A stretch of DNA of 49,669 bases from Bacteroidales bacterium (GCA_016783865.1 JADHVS010000006.1:1-49669), one strand, 5' to 3'; shown: positions 33,901 through 45,581, counted from the stretch's first letter. Notes: generated from the sequence alone by a model not told the origin. A program made the numbers and translations.

Positions 33901-35276
33901 ATGGCTTTCCCTTCAATCAATTTAGGCTGAAAAGCCTGGATCCCTAATCTGTGCAACGTGGGTGCACGGTTTAGCAGAACCGGGTGTCCTCTCAATACAT
34001 TTTCAAGGATATCCCAAACAACGGGATCTTTACGGTCGACAATTTTCTTAGCAGACTTTACTGTTTTTACAATTCCTCTTTCTATCAGTTTCCTGATAAC
34101 AAATGGTTTGTATAATTCGGCCGCCATATCTTTCGGAAGCCCGCATTCATGCAGTTTTAATTCTGGTCCTACCACAATCACTGACCGTGCACTATAATCA
34201 ACCCGCTTACCCAGCAAATTCTGACGGAAACGTCCCTGCTTTCCCTTCAGACTGTCGCTCAGTGATTTCAAGGGTCTGTTTGCTTCTGTCTTTACAGCAT
34301 TTGCCTTCCTGGAATTGTCAAACAGTGAATCCACGGCTTCCTGGAGCATTCTCTTCTCGTTCCTCAGGATCACCTCGGGTGCCTTGATCTCGATCAGTCG
34401 CTTCAGCCTGTTATTCCTTATGATCACCCTGCGGTACAGGTCGTTCAGGTCAGAAGTGGCAAAACGGCCACCATCCAGCGGAACGAGTGGTCTTAATTCG
34501 GGAGGAATTACGGGAACCACCTTTACGATCATCCATTCCGGCTTGTTCACACCCTTTGAAGCACGGAAAGCTTCCACAACCTGCAGCCTCTTGAGGGCTT
34601 CATTCTTCCTTTGCTGAGAAGTTTCAGTATTGGCTTTGTACCTGAGGTCATATGATAATGTGTCCAGTTCGAGTCTGCCCAGGAGAGCGTACAATGCATC
34701 TGCTCCCATATCAGCAATAAACTTATCCGGATGATCATCATCGAGGTACTGATTCTCTTTTGGCAGGCTCTCAAGGATATCCAGGTATTCTTCCTCGGTA
34801 AGGAAATCGAGGTAATTAACACCGGCATCAGCCTTGATTCCCGGATTGATCACTACATATCGTTCATAATAGATAATCGAATCAAGCTTCTTTGACGGCA
34901 AACCAAGCAAGTATCCTATCTTATTGGGCAATGACCTGAAATACCAGATATGTGCAACGGGAACCACCAGGGATATGTGCCCCATTCGCTCCCGTCTCAC
35001 CTTCTTCTCAGTCACTTCAACACCACATCTGTCACACACAATTCCTTTATAACGAATACGCTTGTATTTTCCACAATGGCATTCATAGTCCTTTACCGGT
35101 CCGAAAATGCGTTCACAGAAGAGTCCGTCCCTTTCCGGTTTATATGTACGGTAATTAATTGTTTCAGGCTTTAATACTTCACCGCTGGAGCGTTCCAGTA
35201 TCTCTTCGGGTGAAGCAAGTCCGATGGTGACTTTGGTATAGTCGTGTTTGATTTTTACATCTCTTCTGAAAGACAT
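30972..35276 (-). CDS. rpoC: RNA polymerase beta' subunit
   Basis: This 1434-residue subunit contains the N-terminal zinc site ([20 protein letters not shown]), the catalytic Mg-binding [12 protein letters not shown] at about residue 468, the second zinc cluster (CGTLRGIM ... [13 protein letters not shown]) and the trigger-loop region [13 protein letters not shown]. It is full length and lies 43 bases after rpoB. Confidence 0.97.
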   Translation of the reverse strand: MSFRRDVKIKHDYTKVTIGLASPEEILERSSGEVLKPETINYRTYKPERDGLFCERIFGPVKDYECHCGKYKRIRYKGIVCDRCGVEVTEKKVRRERMGHISLVVPVAHIWYFRSLPNKIGYLLGLPSKKLDSIIYYERYVVINPGIKADAGVNYLDFLTEEEYLDILESLPKENQYLDDDHPDKFIADMGADALYALLGRLELDTLSYDLRYKANTETSQQRKNEALKRLQVVEAFRASKGVNKPEWMIVKVVPVIPPELRPLVPLDGGRFATSDLNDLYRRVIIRNNRLKRLIEIKAPEVILRNEKRMLQEAVDSLFDNSRKANAVKTEANRPLKSLSDSLKGKQGRFRQNLLGKRVDYSARSVIVVGPELKLHECGLPKDMAAELYKPFVIRKLIERGIVKTVKSAKKIVDRKDPVVWDILENVLRGHPVLLNRAPTLHRLGIQAFQPKLIEGKAIQLHPLVCTAFNADFDGDQMAVHLPLGNAAILEAQMLMLASHNILNPANGAPITVPSQDMVLGLYYITKARKGTEDHKVKGEGFRFFSPDEVKIAYNEGVVDLHAIVHVRIPNTGQDEKGNGLVETSVGRILFNEMVPEGVGYINELLTKKSLRDIIGNVLKKTGTASTAKFLDDIKDLGYNMAFKGGLSFNLDDVIVPAEKQIYVDEGYEQVDEVVENYNMGFITNNERYNQIIDIWTHINARLTQTLLKRLSSDNQGFNPVYMMLDSGARGSKEQIRQLSGMRGLMAKPQKSGATGSEIIENPILSNFKEGLSVLEYFISTHGARKGLADTALKTADAGYLTRRLVDVSQDVIISEFDCGTLRGIMATAIKNNEEVVESLYERIIGRTTVHDIYHPMTGEMIVAHGEEVTEEIAREIDESPLEQVEIRSVLTCESKKGVCGKCYGRNLATGKMVQIGEAVGVIAAQSIGEPGTQLTLRTFHVGGTASNITTESSVVARYDGIVEIEELRTVERKDYSGGKVDIVIGRLAEMRIIDKNTKIALTTNTVPYSSKLFIKNGAEVKKGDLICEWDPYNAVIISESAGKIELDSVLEGITFREESDEQTGYREKVIIETRDKTKNPGIKILNNKKDVVKSYNLPVGAHIMVDAGNQVQTGDILVKIPRAVGKSGDITGGLPRVTELFEARNPSNPAVVSEIDGEVTFGKIKRGNREIAIKSKEGELKKYLVPLSKQILVQENDFVKAGTPLSDGAITPADILAIKGPTKVQEYIVNEVQEVYRMQGVKINDKHFEIIVRQMMRKVEIEDPGNTKFLEKQVVDKWEFMNENDWIYGKKIVFEEGESENLKQGQIITARKLRDENSILKRRDTKQVESRDAVPATSRQILQGITKAALQTKSFLSAASFQETTKVLNEAAIFGKVDTLEGLKENVIVGHLIPAGTGVRDYQRLVVGSREEYESLVSPQSKMAPEVIKEEDQ

Positions 35277-35319
35277 ATATATTTATTTTAATGATTTACT
35301 AATCAAGGAAAAACAGGAC

Positions 35320-38300
35320 CTAAACCAGGTTTACGCTGAGTCCCAGTCCTCTTAGCTCGTGCAACAACACATTAAGGGATTCGGGCACACCAGGTAATGG
35401 CATATTCTCACCCTTAACAATTGCTTCATACGCTTTAGCCCTTCCGACAACATCGTCAGATTTCACCGTCAACAGCTCCTGAAGAATATTGGCTGCACCG
35501 AATGCTTCGATGGCCCATACTTCCATTTCTCCAAACCGCTGTCCGCCAAACTGGGCTTTACCACCAAGGGGTTGCTGCGTAATCAGGGAATAGGGTCCGA
35601 TCGACCTGGCATGCATCTTATCATCTACCATGTGACCCAGTTTCAGCATATAGATCACACCCACAGTAGCGGGTTGATCAAAACGTTCGCCTGTACCACC
35701 ATCATAGAGATAAGTCTTACCAAATTTAGGCACACCTGCCTTTTCAGTATATTCTGTGATCTGATCAATAGATGCTCCATCGAAAATAGGCGTGGCAAAT
35801 TTCACACCCAGTTCATTTCCAGCCCAACCCAGTACAGTTTCATAAATCTGACCCAGGTTCATCCTGGAAGGAACACCCAGTGGATTCAACACGATATCGA
35901 CCGGGGTACCATCTTCAAGGAATGGCATATCTTCCTCGCGTACAATCTTGGCAACGATACCTTTGTTTCCATGTCGTCCGGCCATCTTATCTCCCACTTT
36001 AACCTTACGCTTCATGGCAACATATACCTTGGCCAATTGAACAATACCAGTTGGTAGCTCGTCACCGATGGTAACATTATACTTTTTCCGCTTGTAGATA
36101 CCTTCAATCTCCTTATACTTGATCATATAATTATGGAGCAGGACCTTTATGGTATCATTTTTCTTCTTATCAGTGGTCCATTTGTTAGGATTCACATTCA
36201 GGTAATCGATTTCCTGCAGGATCTTCTGAGTAAACTTGGTGCCTTTAGCAATAATATCAGCACCGAGATAATCTTTCACACCCTGGGATGTTTTTCCATT
36301 GACCAGGATAAACAGTTTGTCAATTAATTTATTCCTGAGTTCGTCCTCATTGCCTTTGAATTCATCTTCGATCTTATCCAGGATGGTTTTAGCGGCCATT
36401 TTGACTTTCCTGTCGCGGACCGACCTGCTAAATAATTTCTTGTCAATAACAACACCTTCCAGTGAAGGTGGAGCTTTCAGAGAGGCATCCTTTACATCTC
36501 CAGCCTTATCTCCGAAAATTGCACGTAATAATTTCTCTTCCGGGGAAGGATCAGATTCACCCTTCGGAGTAATTTTACCAATCAGGATATCTCCCGGTTT
36601 CACATGGGCACCAATCCTGATCAATCCATTCTCATCGAGGTTCTTTGTTGCTTCTTCACTTACATTGGGAATATCTGAGGTTAACTCTTCCATTCCCCTC
36701 TTGGTATCCCTTACCTCCAGCAAGTATTCATCGATATGAATCGAGGTGAATACATCTTGCCGTACAACACGGTCAGAGATCACGATGGCATCCTCAAAGT
36801 TGTAACCCTTCCAGGGCATAAATGCTACCCTCAGGTTCCTGCCCAGCGCAAGTTCTCCATTCTCTGTAGCATATCCTTCCGTCAGGATCTGCCCTTTCCT
36901 TACCTTTTCCCCTTTAGTGACAACCGGGCTCAGGTTAATACAGGTATTCTGATTGGTTTTCTTATACTTGGAAAGCTTATATCTTTTGGTGTCATCATCA
37001 AAACTAACGAATTTCTCCTGCTCTGTTCTGGAATACCTTATCAATATTTCGTTGGCATCAACAAATTCAACTACTCCATCTCCCTCGGCTACAACATGTA
37101 ACCTTGAATCGCGGGCGACGATTTGTTCGATACCGGTACCAACGATGGGGCTTTCAGGCCTTAACAACGGTACGGCCTGCCTCATCATGTTAGATCCCAT
37201 CAATGCCCTGTTGGCATCATCATGTTCCAGGAACGGGATCAGCGATGCTGCGATGGAAGCAATCTGGTTAGGAGCAACGTCCATCAGTTCCACTGTTCCT
37301 GCATCTGTTAGAGGATAGTCCGCGTCGTACCTGGCCTTTACCTTTGGGTTGGTAAACCCGCCATCATCCTCTATCGGGGCATTGGCCTGGGCAATCATCC
37401 TGGATTCTTCCTCTTCAGCACTGAGAAAAACTATCGATTCGTTGGATAAATCGACTTTACCATCAACTACTGACCGGTAAGGGGTTTCAATAAAACCAAG
37501 CTTATTGATCTTTGCATATACACAAAGCGAAGAAATCAGTCCAATGTTTGGTCCTTCAGGTGTTTCAATCGGACACAGTCTTCCGTAGTGTGTATAATGA
37601 ACGTCCCTTACTTCAAAACCGGCTCTTTCCCTGGATAAACCTCCCGGACCCAGTGCCGACATTCTCCTCTTATGGGTCATCTCAGCCAGGGGATTGGTTT
37701 GATCCATAAACTGTGACAACTGGTTCGTTCCGAAAAACGAATTGATCACCGACGATAATGTCTTGGAGTTGATCAGGTCGACGGGTGTAAATACTTCGTT
37801 GTCCCTCACATTCATCCTTTCCCTGATCGTCCTGGCCATACGGGCATGTCCAACACTGAACTGGTTGTACAATTGCTCGCCCACCGTTCTTACCCGGCGG
37901 TTACTCAGGTGGTCAATGTCGTCCACGTCTGTTTTCGAATTGATCAGCTCAATCAGGTACTTTATGATCATAATGATATCTTCCTTGGTCAGGATCTTAA
38001 CATCCATTGCTGTTTCCAGACCAAGCTTCTTATTGATCCTGTATCGACCTACTTCCCCAAGGTCATACCTTTTATCTGAGAAAAACAGTTTATCGATCAC
38101 ATCCCTGGCTGTGGCTTCATCTGGTGGTTCTGCATTCCTGAGCTGCCTGTAGATATGAAGGACTGCTTCTTCCTCAGAGTTACATGGATCTTTTTGGAGC
38201 GTATTATAAATGATAGAGAAATCAGATAAGCCAGCCATGTCTTTGTGCAAAAGAATGGTCTTGGTGCCTGATTCCACTATCAGATCAATATGATCATTTT

Positions 38301-39132
38301 CAATGACTGTTTCACGGTCGATGACAACCTCATTTCTTTCGATGGAGACTACTTCGCCGGTGTCTTCATCAACAAAATCCTCTATCCATGATTTCAATAC
38401 CCTGGCTGCCAGTTTTCTGCCTACCATCTTTTTCAGTCCGGTCTTGGAAACCTTAAACTCATCGGCAAGGTTAAAGATCTCAAGAATATCTTTATCGCTT
38501 TCATAACCGATAGCACGCAACAATGTGGTTACCGGTAATTTCTTCTTCCGGTCGATATAAGCATACATCACATTGTTAATATCGGTAGCAAATTCAATCC
38601 AGGATCCTTTAAACGGAATTATCCTGGCTGAATACAGCTTGCTTCCATTGGCATGTATGCTCTGGCCGAAAAATACACCAGGGGATCTGTGCAACTGTGA
38701 TACAACCACCCTTTCTGCGCCATTGATCACAAATAATCCCCGGTCAGTCATGTACGGAATAGTACCCAGGTAAACATCCTGGATGACCGTATCAAAATCT
38801 TCATGCTCAGGGTCGGTACAATAAAGCTTTAATTTTGCTTTCAGGGGAACGCTGTAGGTGAGACCACGCTCAATGCATTCATCAATGGTATAACGAGGTG
38901 GATCAATCTGGTAATCAAGGAATTCCAGCACGAAGTTATTCCTTGTATCCGTTATGGGAAAGTTCTCACTGAATACTTTATATAATCCTTCCTTTTTTCT
39001 CTCCTCCGGAGTTGAACCGAGTTGAAAGTACTCCTGAAATGACTTTAGTTGAACCTCAAGAAAGTCGGGATATTCAAGCTGATTTTTGGTGGAAGAAAAG
39101 TTGATTCTTTCAACGTTTGTTTTGGGGCCCAT
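35320..39132 (-). CDS. rpoB: RNA polymerase beta subunit
   Basis: This 1270-residue subunit contains the rifampicin-pocket region ([34 protein letters not shown] in parts), [12 protein letters not shown] and the C-terminal [21 protein letters not shown]. The pocket Asp, His and Ser positions look like the sensitive wild type ([15 protein letters not shown]). It follows rplL after a 105-base spacer that holds a long hairpin. Confidence 0.97.
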   Translation of the reverse strand: MGPKTNVERINFSSTKNQLEYPDFLEVQLKSFQEYFQLGSTPEERKKEGLYKVFSENFPITDTRNNFVLEFLDYQIDPPRYTIDECIERGLTYSVPLKAKLKLYCTDPEHEDFDTVIQDVYLGTIPYMTDRGLFVINGAERVVVSQLHRSPGVFFGQSIHANGSKLYSARIIPFKGSWIEFATDINNVMYAYIDRKKKLPVTTLLRAIGYESDKDILEIFNLADEFKVSKTGLKKMVGRKLAARVLKSWIEDFVDEDTGEVVSIERNEVVIDRETVIENDHIDLIVESGTKTILLHKDMAGLSDFSIIYNTLQKDPCNSEEEAVLHIYRQLRNAEPPDEATARDVIDKLFFSDKRYDLGEVGRYRINKKLGLETAMDVKILTKEDIIMIIKYLIELINSKTDVDDIDHLSNRRVRTVGEQLYNQFSVGHARMARTIRERMNVRDNEVFTPVDLINSKTLSSVINSFFGTNQLSQFMDQTNPLAEMTHKRRMSALGPGGLSRERAGFEVRDVHYTHYGRLCPIETPEGPNIGLISSLCVYAKINKLGFIETPYRSVVDGKVDLSNESIVFLSAEEEESRMIAQANAPIEDDGGFTNPKVKARYDADYPLTDAGTVELMDVAPNQIASIAASLIPFLEHDDANRALMGSNMMRQAVPLLRPESPIVGTGIEQIVARDSRLHVVAEGDGVVEFVDANEILIRYSRTEQEKFVSFDDDTKRYKLSKYKKTNQNTCINLSPVVTKGEKVRKGQILTEGYATENGELALGRNLRVAFMPWKGYNFEDAIVISDRVVRQDVFTSIHIDEYLLEVRDTKRGMEELTSDIPNVSEEATKNLDENGLIRIGAHVKPGDILIGKITPKGESDPSPEEKLLRAIFGDKAGDVKDASLKAPPSLEGVVIDKKLFSRSVRDRKVKMAAKTILDKIEDEFKGNEDELRNKLIDKLFILVNGKTSQGVKDYLGADIIAKGTKFTQKILQEIDYLNVNPNKWTTDKKKNDTIKVLLHNYMIKYKEIEGIYKRKKYNVTIGDELPTGIVQLAKVYVAMKRKVKVGDKMAGRHGNKGIVAKIVREEDMPFLEDGTPVDIVLNPLGVPSRMNLGQIYETVLGWAGNELGVKFATPIFDGASIDQITEYTEKAGVPKFGKTYLYDGGTGERFDQPATVGVIYMLKLGHMVDDKMHARSIGPYSLITQQPLGGKAQFGGQRFGEMEVWAIEAFGAANILQELLTVKSDDVVGRAKAYEAIVKGENMPLPGVPESLNVLLHELRGLGLSVNLV

Positions 39133-39175
39133 TTACGTAGGTATTTATTTAAATACTTATATTATTAAATACAAC

Positions 39176-39212
39176 AAAAGGTTTAGAGCCCCAAAACATG
39201 AGGTTCTAAACC
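39176..39212 (-). terminator. Attenuator-like hairpin between rplL and rpoB
   Basis: On the minus strand GGTTTAGAACC and GGCTCTAAACC form an 11-bp stem (one G:U) with an 11-base loop, directly followed by TTTTG. The rplL-rpoB gap of E. coli also carries a partial terminator and an RNase III site that lower polymerase gene expression relative to ribosomal proteins; an equivalent role is inferred here. Confidence 0.65.
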
Positions 39213-39237
39213 CTGTAGTAAAGACTTAGAGCGTTTT

Positions 39238-39618
39238 CTATTTAAGTTCAACTTCAGCTCCGGCTTCTTCTAATTGAATTTTAATTGCTTCAGCTTCGTC
39301 TTTAGGAATACCCTCTTTTATAGGTGCGGGGGCTGCGTCAACAACGCCTTTTGCTTCTTTCAGACCCAAACCAGTTAACTCCTTAACGAGTTTAACGATT
39401 TGCAGTTTGGCTCCACCTGGAGCTTTAAGGATAACATCAAAACTGCTTTTTTCCTCGGCAACGCCTTCCTGGCCACCGGCGACAGCAGGACCAGCAACAG
39501 CTACTGCAGCCGCAGCCGGTTCAATACCATGTTTTTCCTTAAGAACACCTAAGAGTTCGCTTACTTCTTTTACAGTCAGTCCTACCAACTGATCTGCAAT
39601 TGCATTTACATCTGCCAT
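39238..39618 (-). CDS. rplL: Ribosomal protein bL12 (L7/L12)
   Basis: This 126-residue stalk protein has an N-terminal dimerisation helix ([19 protein letters not shown]), an Ala/Gly-rich hinge around residues 35-50 and a C-terminal factor-binding domain ([20 protein letters not shown]). It is followed by the hairpin before rpoB. Confidence 0.96.
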   Translation of the reverse strand: MADVNAIADQLVGLTVKEVSELLGVLKEKHGIEPAAAAVAVAGPAVAGGQEGVAEEKSSFDVILKAPGGAKLQIVKLVKELTGLGLKEAKGVVDAAPAPIKEGIPKDEAEAIKIQLEEAGAEVELK

Positions 39619-39645
39619 TTTTAAGATATTTTAAAGTTCTGTTTA

Positions 39646-40167
39646 TTATTCTTCTTTTTCGGCCAGTACCTGTAAAGCACCTGCCAATTGATTACCACCT
39701 GATTTCAGTGCAGAAAGCAGGTTGTTCATTGGAGACTGCAACAATATAATTACATCTCCAATGAGTTCTTCTTTCGACTTGATGGTCGAAAGTGTCTCGA
39801 GCATATTATCGCCCACATAGATCGATTCCTCAACATAGGCGGCTTTCAGGATCGGTTTTTCATGTCCCTTCCTGAAATCCCTGATCAGTTTTGCAGGGGT
39901 ATTACCCGTATCGCAAAACATAACCGATGTTGATTGCTTCAATGAACCATACAGTTCATCGAACGTGCCATCGAACTTCTCAAGAGCTTTTCTCAGCATG
40001 GTATTTTTCACCACCACCAACTGGATTTCTTTCTCAAAGCATCTTCTCCTCAACAAGCTGGTATCAGATGCATTCAATTCAGAAATATCGGCAAGGTAAA
40101 AATGATTATACTTTTTTAGCTTCTCTTCGAGTTCGCTGATTATCGCATTTTTCTCTTCTCGTCTCAT
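39646..40167 (-). CDS. rplJ: Ribosomal protein uL10
   Basis: This 173-residue stalk base protein has an N-terminal rRNA-binding domain (HFYLADISELNASDTSLLRRR, then VVKNTMLRKALEK) and a C-terminal helix that binds L12 dimers. It lies 27 bases before rplL. Confidence 0.95.
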   Translation of the reverse strand: MRREEKNAIISELEEKLKKYNHFYLADISELNASDTSLLRRRCFEKEIQLVVVKNTMLRKALEKFDGTFDELYGSLKQSTSVMFCDTGNTPAKLIRDFRKGHEKPILKAAYVEESIYVGDNMLETLSTIKSKEELIGDVIILLQSPMNNLLSALKSGGNQLAGALQVLAEKEE

Positions 40168-40199
40168 AATATTTACTGAGTACGTATTAGATTACTTTC

Positions 40200-40895
40200 T
40201 TATTCATCCAGGCTTTTGGTATCAATCCTCAGGCCCGGACTCATAGTACTTGATAAATACACGCTCTTGATATAGGTGCCCTTGGCAGCGGGTGGTTTAA
40301 GCCTGATAATGGTATTCATTAACTCCTTTGCATTTTCAGTAATTTGCTCAGACTGGAAAGAGATCTTTCCAATCCTGGTATGAATGATACCAAACTTATC
40401 CACTTTAAAGTCGATTTTTCCCTGCTTTACTTCCGTAACCGCTTTCCCAATTTCCATGGTCACTGTACCACTTTTCGGGTTAGGCATGAGTCCTCTGGGA
40501 CCTAAAACCTTACCGAGCTTACCAACCTTAGCCATAACCGGAGGCATCGTAATGATAACATCAATATCGGTCCAGCCTTTCTCTATCTTCTCAATAAAAT
40601 CATCGAGACCGACATGATCGGCACCGGCTTCTTTGGCTTCATTCTCTTTATCCGGAGTACAGAGCACAAGTACCCTGGTTTCTTTACCCGTACCGTGAGG
40701 CAGGGTAACGATACCACGGACCATTTGATTTGCTTTTCTTGGATCTACTCCAAGACGCACGTTAAGATCAACGGAGGCATCAAACCTGGTACTTGTAATT
40801 TCCTTCAGCAGATCGGCAGCTTCACCCAGCCTATAGGCTTTGCCATCTTCTATTTTTTCAAGAGCTATCTTTCTGTTTTTTGTTAGTCTTGTCAT
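40200..40895 (-). CDS. rplA: Ribosomal protein uL1
   Basis: This 231-residue protein shows the uL1 signatures [41 protein letters not shown] and [18 protein letters not shown]. It lies between rplK (6-base gap) and rplJ, as is standard. Confidence 0.96.
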   Translation of the reverse strand: MTRLTKNRKIALEKIEDGKAYRLGEAADLLKEITSTRFDASVDLNVRLGVDPRKANQMVRGIVTLPHGTGKETRVLVLCTPDKENEAKEAGADHVGLDDFIEKIEKGWTDIDVIITMPPVMAKVGKLGKVLGPRGLMPNPKSGTVTMEIGKAVTEVKQGKIDFKVDKFGIIHTRIGKISFQSEQITENAKELMNTIIRLKPPAAKGTYIKSVYLSSTMSPGLRIDTKSLDE

Positions 40896-40901
40896 CGCAC
40901 A

Positions 40902-41351
40902 CTATGATTTTTCTTTAACCGGGAATTCACCTTGAACAGTTATTCCCATACTTCTCGCGGTTCCTGCAACCATTCTCATGGCCGATTCAACTGTAAAGGC
41001 ATTCAGGTCGGGCATCTTCTCTTCAGCGATCACCTTAACCTGGTCCCATGTAACGGAAGCAATCTTTTCACGGTTCGATTCCGGAGAACCTTTTTTTACC
41101 TTTGCAGCTTCCAGCAGTTGAACAGCCACTGGAGGAGTCTTCACAACAAAATCGAAGGACTTATCACTGTAAACAGTAATAATAACAGGAAGCAGCTTAC
41201 CTGCTTTTCCCTGGGACCTGGCATTAAATTGCTTACAAAACTCCATAATATTCACTCCTTTTGCACCCAAAGCAGGCCCAACAGGAGGTGAAGGGTTGGC
41301 AGCACCACCACGAATTTGCAATTTAATTAACCCTGCAACTTCTTTCGCCAT
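40902..41351 (-). CDS. rplK: Ribosomal protein uL11
   Basis: This 149-residue protein has the N-terminal [25 protein letters not shown] loop (here [16 protein letters not shown]) bound by thiostrepton and the C-terminal rRNA-binding domain ending in [11 protein letters not shown] 101-base leader separates it from nusG, with no clear hairpin seen. Confidence 0.96.
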   Translation of the reverse strand: MAKEVAGLIKLQIRGGAANPSPPVGPALGAKGVNIMEFCKQFNARSQGKAGKLLPVIITVYSDKSFDFVVKTPPVAVQLLEAAKVKKGSPESNREKIASVTWDQVKVIAEEKMPDLNAFTVESAMRMVAGTARSMGITVQGEFPVKEKS

Positions 41352-41452
41352 TTTTCTGATTAATTACCGGGTTATCACAAGGTTACTCCTTAAGGAAGCT
41401 TCTCAATTTATATCAAGAATAAAAGGATAACAGCAGGATGACCCGAGATACG

Positions 41453-42004
41453 TTAACTTTCTTTTTCAACCTGCATAAAACTCAACTCCAATGGAGTTTT
41501 TCTGCCGAAGATTTTCACCATAACCTTCAGCTTTTTCTTTTCGTCGTTCACCTCTTCAATAGTTCCGGTAAAACTGTTAAAAGGTCCATCTATCACTTTT
41601 ACTGTCTCGCCCACAAAGAAGGGAATATTGATCTCTTCATAGCTGGCAGCCAGTTCATCCACTTTTCCAAGAATCCTGTTAACTTCTGACATTCTGAGGG
41701 GGGTTGCTTCAACAGTACCCTTTGATCCCAGAAATCCAATAACATTGGGCAGGTTAGTCAGGATATGAGGAATTTCACCGGTCAGGGTCGCTTCAATCAG
41801 TACATAACCAGGGAAAAAATTTCTTTCCTTGCTGATCTTTTTCCCACTCCTGATCTGAAAGACTTTTTCAGTTGGTATAAGAACCTGGGCAACATAATCT
41901 TCAAGATTCAGCCTTGCGACCTCACTCTCGATCATTTCCTTCACCTTCTTTTCTTTCCCCCCGATCGCCCTGAGTACATACCATTTTTTTTCAACAGCGC
42001 CCAT
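41453..42004 (-). CDS. nusG: Transcription elongation/antitermination factor NusG
   Basis: This 183-residue factor has an NGN domain ([40 protein letters not shown]) and a KOW domain ([18 protein letters not shown], then [16 protein letters not shown]). The ATG at 42004 is preferred; an in-frame TTG at 42013 would add only three residues. It lies 12 bases after secE. Confidence 0.95.
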   Translation of the reverse strand: MGAVEKKWYVLRAIGGKEKKVKEMIESEVARLNLEDYVAQVLIPTEKVFQIRSGKKISKERNFFPGYVLIEATLTGEIPHILTNLPNVIGFLGSKGTVEATPLRMSEVNRILGKVDELAASYEEINIPFFVGETVKVIDGPFNSFTGTIEEVNDEKKKLKVMVKIFGRKTPLELSFMQVEKES

Positions 42005-42016
42005 CGTCCTCAAATA

Positions 42017-42208
42017 TTAATAAAATATACCGTAAATCAATTCCATGATATTCCTGAAGCTGACATCCATTGCAAAAACGATCATTGCTATGATTAAGGA
42101 AGCAACCATTACAATGAGTGCACTGCTTTGCAAGTCTGACCAGGTTGGCCAGGATACCTTATGAATCAATTCGTTCCAGGTGTCCTCTAAATATGCTTTG
42201 ATCTTCAT
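42017..42208 (-). CDS. secE: Preprotein translocase subunit SecE
   Basis: This 63-residue protein is a short single-span SecE: an amphipathic helix (LEDTWNELIHKVSWPTWSDL) followed by one transmembrane segment (ALIVMVASLIIAMIVFAM). It sits between tRNA-Trp and nusG, the usual place. Confidence 0.93.
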   Translation of the reverse strand: MKIKAYLEDTWNELIHKVSWPTWSDLQSSALIVMVASLIIAMIVFAMDVSFRNIMELIYGIFY

Positions 42209-42226
42209 TTAGTCACTGATAAGTTG

Positions 42227-42299
42227 CACGGGTGGAGAGGCTCGAACTCCCGACCTTTGGTTTTGGAGACCAACGCTCTACCAATTGAGCTACACCCGT
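42227..42299 (-). tRNA. tRNA-Trp (CCA)
   Basis: The minus strand folds into a 73-base cloverleaf: acceptor ACGGGTG/CACCCGT, D arm TAGCTCAATTGG, anticodon loop CTCCAAA with CCA, T arm GGGAG/TTCGAGC/CTCTC and discriminator G. The 3' CCA is not encoded. It lies between tuf and secE. Confidence 0.95.
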
Positions 42300-42312
42300 G
42301 TAGATAATGATT

Positions 42313-42353
42313 ATAAAACAGATCAGAGTCCGGAACATAATCATCCCGAACTC
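42313..42353 (-). terminator. Hairpin after tuf
   Basis: GAGTTCGG and CCGGACTC (minus strand, 8 bp with one G:U, 12-base loop) lie 34 bases after the tuf stop and are followed after five bases by GTTTTAT. It may terminate part of the transcription or mark processing before tRNA-Trp. Confidence 0.4.
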
Positions 42354-42386
42354 CTATAATATTATAGCTTATCTACCTGAGCTTCA

Positions 42387-43574
42387 CTAATCGATAATCT
42401 CGATCACCTGGCCAGCACCAACAGTCCGGCCACCTTCACGGATAGCAAAACGTAACCCCTGGTTGATAGCTACCGGATAGATCAGCTCAACTGTAATGGT
42501 TACGTTATCTCCAGGCATAACCATCTCTCTTCCTTCCGGAAGCTGAATTTCACCTGTAACATCCAGTGTCCTCAGGTAGAACTGCGGACGATAGTTATTA
42601 TGGAATGGCGTGTGCCGACCACCTTCTTCTTTCTTAAGTACGTATACTTCAGCCTTGAATTTGGTATGAGGTGTAATCGAGCCCGGTTTGGCTATTACCA
42701 TACCACGCTTGATCTCTTTCTTATCAATACCCCTCAACAGCAGTCCGACGTTGTCACCGGCTTCTCCCCTGTCAAGGATCTTCCTGAACATTTCAACACC
42801 AGTAATAACTGTTTTCTTGCCATCAGCACCCAGGCCGATAATATTCATTTCGTCACCTGAATTGACAACACCAGTTTCAATTCTTCCTGTAGCAACTGTA
42901 CCCCTGCCGGTAATGGAGAAGACATCTTCAACAGGCATCAGGAAAGGCTTTTCAATTTCACGTGGTGGAATAGGAATATATTCATCAACGGCTGCCATAA
43001 GCTCAACAACTTTTTCTTCCCATTTTGCCTCACCATTCATCGCACCCAAAGCTGAACCCAGAATGACTGGCACATTTTCACCATCGAATTCGTAGAAATC
43101 AAGGAGCTCTCTTACTTCCATTTCAACAAGCTCGAGCAATTCGGGATCGTCTACCATGTCAACCTTATTCAGGAAAACAACAATCTTAGGAACGTTTACC
43201 TGACGGGCCAGGAGGATATGTTCCCTGGTCTGAGGCATCGGTCCGTCAGTTCCTGCAACAACCAGGATGGCACCGTCCATCTGAGCTGCACCGGTTACCA
43301 TGTTCTTAACATAGTCAGCATGGCCAGGACAGTCAACGTGCGCATAATGACGGGTTAAAGTCTGATATTCAACATGAGCAGTATTTATAGTAATACCTCT
43401 TTCTTTTTCTTCCGGTGCATTGTCAATCGAATCAAAATCCATGATATCAGCAAGTCCGTCTTTGTGAAGTACTCTTGTAATGGCTGATGTCAAGGTAGTC
43501 TTACCATGGTCAACGTGACCAATGGTTCCGATATTTACGTGCGGTTTTGTCCTTTCAAATTTTGCTTTAGCCAT
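42387..43574 (-). CDS. tuf: Elongation factor Tu
   Basis: This 395-residue GTPase shows [29 protein letters not shown] and the C-terminal beta-barrel ending in [15 protein letters not shown]. It is complete and is transcribed after four tRNA genes. Confidence 0.97.
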   Translation of the reverse strand: MAKAKFERTKPHVNIGTIGHVDHGKTTLTSAITRVLHKDGLADIMDFDSIDNAPEEKERGITINTAHVEYQTLTRHYAHVDCPGHADYVKNMVTGAAQMDGAILVVAGTDGPMPQTREHILLARQVNVPKIVVFLNKVDMVDDPELLELVEMEVRELLDFYEFDGENVPVILGSALGAMNGEAKWEEKVVELMAAVDEYIPIPPREIEKPFLMPVEDVFSITGRGTVATGRIETGVVNSGDEMNIIGLGADGKKTVITGVEMFRKILDRGEAGDNVGLLLRGIDKKEIKRGMVIAKPGSITPHTKFKAEVYVLKKEEGGRHTPFHNNYRPQFYLRTLDVTGEIQLPEGREMVMPGDNVTITVELIYPVAINQGLRFAIREGGRTVGAGQVIEIID

Positions 43575-43625
43575 AATCTAGTTATTAGAAATTATAAATA
43601 TTATTTTCTCTCTGTTTTCATTTCG

Positions 43626-43697
<72 letters not shown>

Positions 43698-43774
43698 ATG
43701 GAAACAGTATCAACTTCATCCCGTTTTACACTGTTTTCTGGTTCATCCCGTTTATAACCCGGTTTGCCTTGGCT

Positions 43775-43848
<74 letters not shown>

Positions 43849-43854
43849 AATATG

Positions 43855-43937
43855 TGGGGAGAGCAGGATTCGAACCTACGAAGGCATCAGCCAGCAGATT
43901 TACAGTCTGCCCCAGTTGGCCACTTTGGTATCTCCCC
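43855..43937 (-). tRNA. tRNA-Tyr (GTA)
   Basis: The minus-strand 83-base type II tRNA has acceptor GGGGAGA/TCTCCCC, anticodon GTA in CTGTAAA, a long variable arm and discriminator A. It lies six bases from tRNA-Gly. Confidence 0.95.
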
Positions 43938-43949
43938 AAATATAGTCCG

Positions 43950-44023
43950 AGCCGATGAAGGGACTCGAACCCCCGACCTGCTGATTACAAATCAGCTGCT
44001 CTGACCAACTGAGCTACATCGGC
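43950..44023 (-). tRNA. tRNA-Thr (TGT)
   Basis: The minus-strand 74-base cloverleaf has acceptor GCCGATG/CATCGGC and anticodon loop TTTGTAA with TGT. It is the first gene of the Thr-Tyr-Gly-Thr-tuf transcript. Confidence 0.95.
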
Positions 44024-44072
44024 AAAATACGTTTAAGAACGATCGATCAGGGTACCCTCAAAAATCGGTTCG

Positions 44073-44106
44073 CAAATGTATAAATATTTTATTTATATCA
44101 CAAAAA
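44073..44106 (-). promoter_or_regulatory. Promoter of the tRNA-tuf operon (Bacteroidota type)
   Basis: On the minus strand TTTTTG and TACATTTG are separated by exactly 20 bases of AT-rich sequence, a full match to the TTTG-N19-21-TAnnTTTG consensus of Bacteroidota. It lies about 50 bases before tRNA-Thr(TGT). Confidence 0.75.
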
Positions 44107-44121
44107 TATAAACGCTTATTT

Positions 44122-44421
44122 TTAGGCTCTTTTGAGTTTGCCCTTGTGCTTGTGAATCTGCCTTCTAAGAGCCTCTATGGCAAGGTCGGTTGCCTCCTCA
44201 AAAGTCCGTGATTGTTTTTTAGCAAATAATTCTGCTCCGGGCAGGGTAAGTTTTATTTCTGTCAATTTATTTTCAAGGTCCTGAGAACGGTCAAGACGCA
44301 ACCAGATCTCAACACTTAAGATATCGTCAAAAAATAAATTCAACTTTTCAATCTTTGAATGGATAAACTCCAGCAACTTGATGTCTGCATCGAATCGTAG
44401 TGAATGAATTTTAATGTCCAT
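44122..44421 (-). CDS. hpf: Ribosome hibernation promoting factor (short HPF/RaiA family)
   Basis: This 99-residue protein has the single HPF/YfiA domain (KIHSLRFDADIKLLEFIHSKIEKL, VEIWLRLDRS, TIKLTLPG-like strand, FEEATDLAIEALRRQI with KHK). The dimerising tail of long HPF is absent. It follows the recombinase gene with a 14-base gap. Confidence 0.88.
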   Translation of the reverse strand: MDIKIHSLRFDADIKLLEFIHSKIEKLNLFFDDILSVEIWLRLDRSQDLENKLTEIKLTLPGAELFAKKQSRTFEEATDLAIEALRRQIHKHKGKLKRA

Positions 44422-44435
44422 ATCGTTGTCAAATT

Positions 44436-45320
44436 TTATGCTCTTGGATGAGCTTGTTTATATATGGTCTTTAACTTCTCAAAAGTGGTATGTGTGTATA
44501 TCTGAGTGGCCGATAAATTTGCATGTCCGAGTATCTCCTTGATGGCATTAAGATCTGCACCCCTGTTCAGCATATGAGTGGCAAAAGTATGCCTGAGAAC
44601 ATGCGGACTCCTTTTATCCATGGTAGTAACAAACCGCAGGTATCTGTTTACCACACGGTAAACGAATTTTTCGTAAAGCCTGGCTCCCTTATTAGTAACG
44701 AAAAAATAATCATGATTAATCTCCGGGAAGGTCTCTTTTCGCAATGCCAGGTACTTTTTAAAAACATCCACATAAACCGGATTGAAGGGTATCAGCCGCT
44801 CCTTATTTCTTTTTCCTAACACCTTTATCGACAGGTCGGACATGTTAACAGAGGGTACCGTCAGGTTAATCAGTTCGGCCAGCCTCATCCCGGTTATGTA
44901 TAGCATATCAATTAAAAGCCGGTTTCTGACGCCGTTGAAATCATCCCCGAATTCATAATCATCCAGCAATCTCAACATCTTGTCCTGCTCAACAAAATGA
45001 GGAAGTTGTTTGGTAGTTTTCGGTGGTACAATTTTATCCATGGGATTCTTGTCGATTACCTGTTCTCTCATCAGAAACTTAAAAAACGACCTTAAGGTGG
45101 TTATCTTCCTGTTCACCGAACGGCTGGAAATATCTTTTTCCATGAGGGAAACGATCCAGGCCCTTACCCCGCGAAAATCAACCGCTGCAATTTCACCAGA
45201 ATCGGAGTCTTCAAGAAACTCAAGGAATTGATCCATATCTGTCTCATACGAACGAAGGGTATGTATAGAATACCTTTTTTCATATCGTAGATAATTAAGA
45301 TAGGACTCCTTATAGCTCAT
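44436..45320 (-). CDS. xerC: Tyrosine recombinase XerC/XerD
   Basis: This 294-residue protein has a SAM-like N-terminal core-binding domain (1-~100) and a catalytic domain with R146 (TGMRLAEL), K170, H240xxR243 (HVLRHTFATHML), H266 (GHANLSATQ) and Tyr275 (IYTHTTF). Length and position next to rpsU and hpf match the chromosomal Xer recombinase of Bacteroidota rather than a mobile integrase. C versus D cannot be settled from one gene. Confidence 0.88.
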   Translation of the reverse strand: MSYKESYLNYLRYEKRYSIHTLRSYETDMDQFLEFLEDSDSGEIAAVDFRGVRAWIVSLMEKDISSRSVNRKITTLRSFFKFLMREQVIDKNPMDKIVPPKTTKQLPHFVEQDKMLRLLDDYEFGDDFNGVRNRLLIDMLYITGMRLAELINLTVPSVNMSDLSIKVLGKRNKERLIPFNPVYVDVFKKYLALRKETFPEINHDYFFVTNKGARLYEKFVYRVVNRYLRFVTTMDKRSPHVLRHTFATHMLNRGADLNAIKEILGHANLSATQIYTHTTFEKLKTIYKQAHPRA

Positions 45321-45389
45321 AAAAACGCCAGGAAGAATTAATATAAACGTACGCGGAAATCTGGCCCGGGAAAGGGTATTGGGCTGATA

Positions 45390-45581
45390 TTACAGTTCTT
45401 TCTCTTGCAGCTTCTGAATATAAATAGCGTGCTTAACCTCTTGTCTTCTCTTTATTGAAGGCTTGGTAAATGCCTGTCTTTCCCTTAATTCCTTAATGAC
45501 TCCAGTCTTTTCAAATTTCCTCTTAAACTTCTTAAGGGCGCGCTCAATGTTTTCACCTTCTTTAACCGGAATAACAATCAT
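45390..45581 (-). CDS. rpsU: Ribosomal protein bS21
   Basis: This 63-residue basic protein has the family pattern VIPVKEGENIERALKKFKRKFEKTG and an Arg/Lys-rich tail (SIKRRQEVKHAIYIQKL). It heads the rpsU-xer-hpf group behind a strong promoter. Confidence 0.92.
   Translation of the reverse strand: MIVIPVKEGENIERALKKFKRKFEKTGVIKELRERQAFTKPSIKRRQEVKHAIYIQKLQEKEL

Noticed and set aside
33183..38506. Several 100-160 residue frames on the + strand opposite rpoB and rpoC
   Set aside because: They are antisense shadows of the strongly conserved polymerase genes, lack recognisable motifs and overlap each other.
43715..43753. Twelve-base direct repeat TTCATCCCGTTT, twice, between tRNA-Thr and tRNA-Gly
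   Set aside because: The copies are 27 bases apart, so they do not follow the seven-base rule, and no further copies were seen; too little to interpret.
44436..45320. Tyrosine recombinase as a sign of an integrated mobile element
   Set aside because: It sits in the conserved rpsU-xer-hpf context, is Xer-sized, and no attachment-site duplication or phage gene is nearby despite the adjacent tRNAs.
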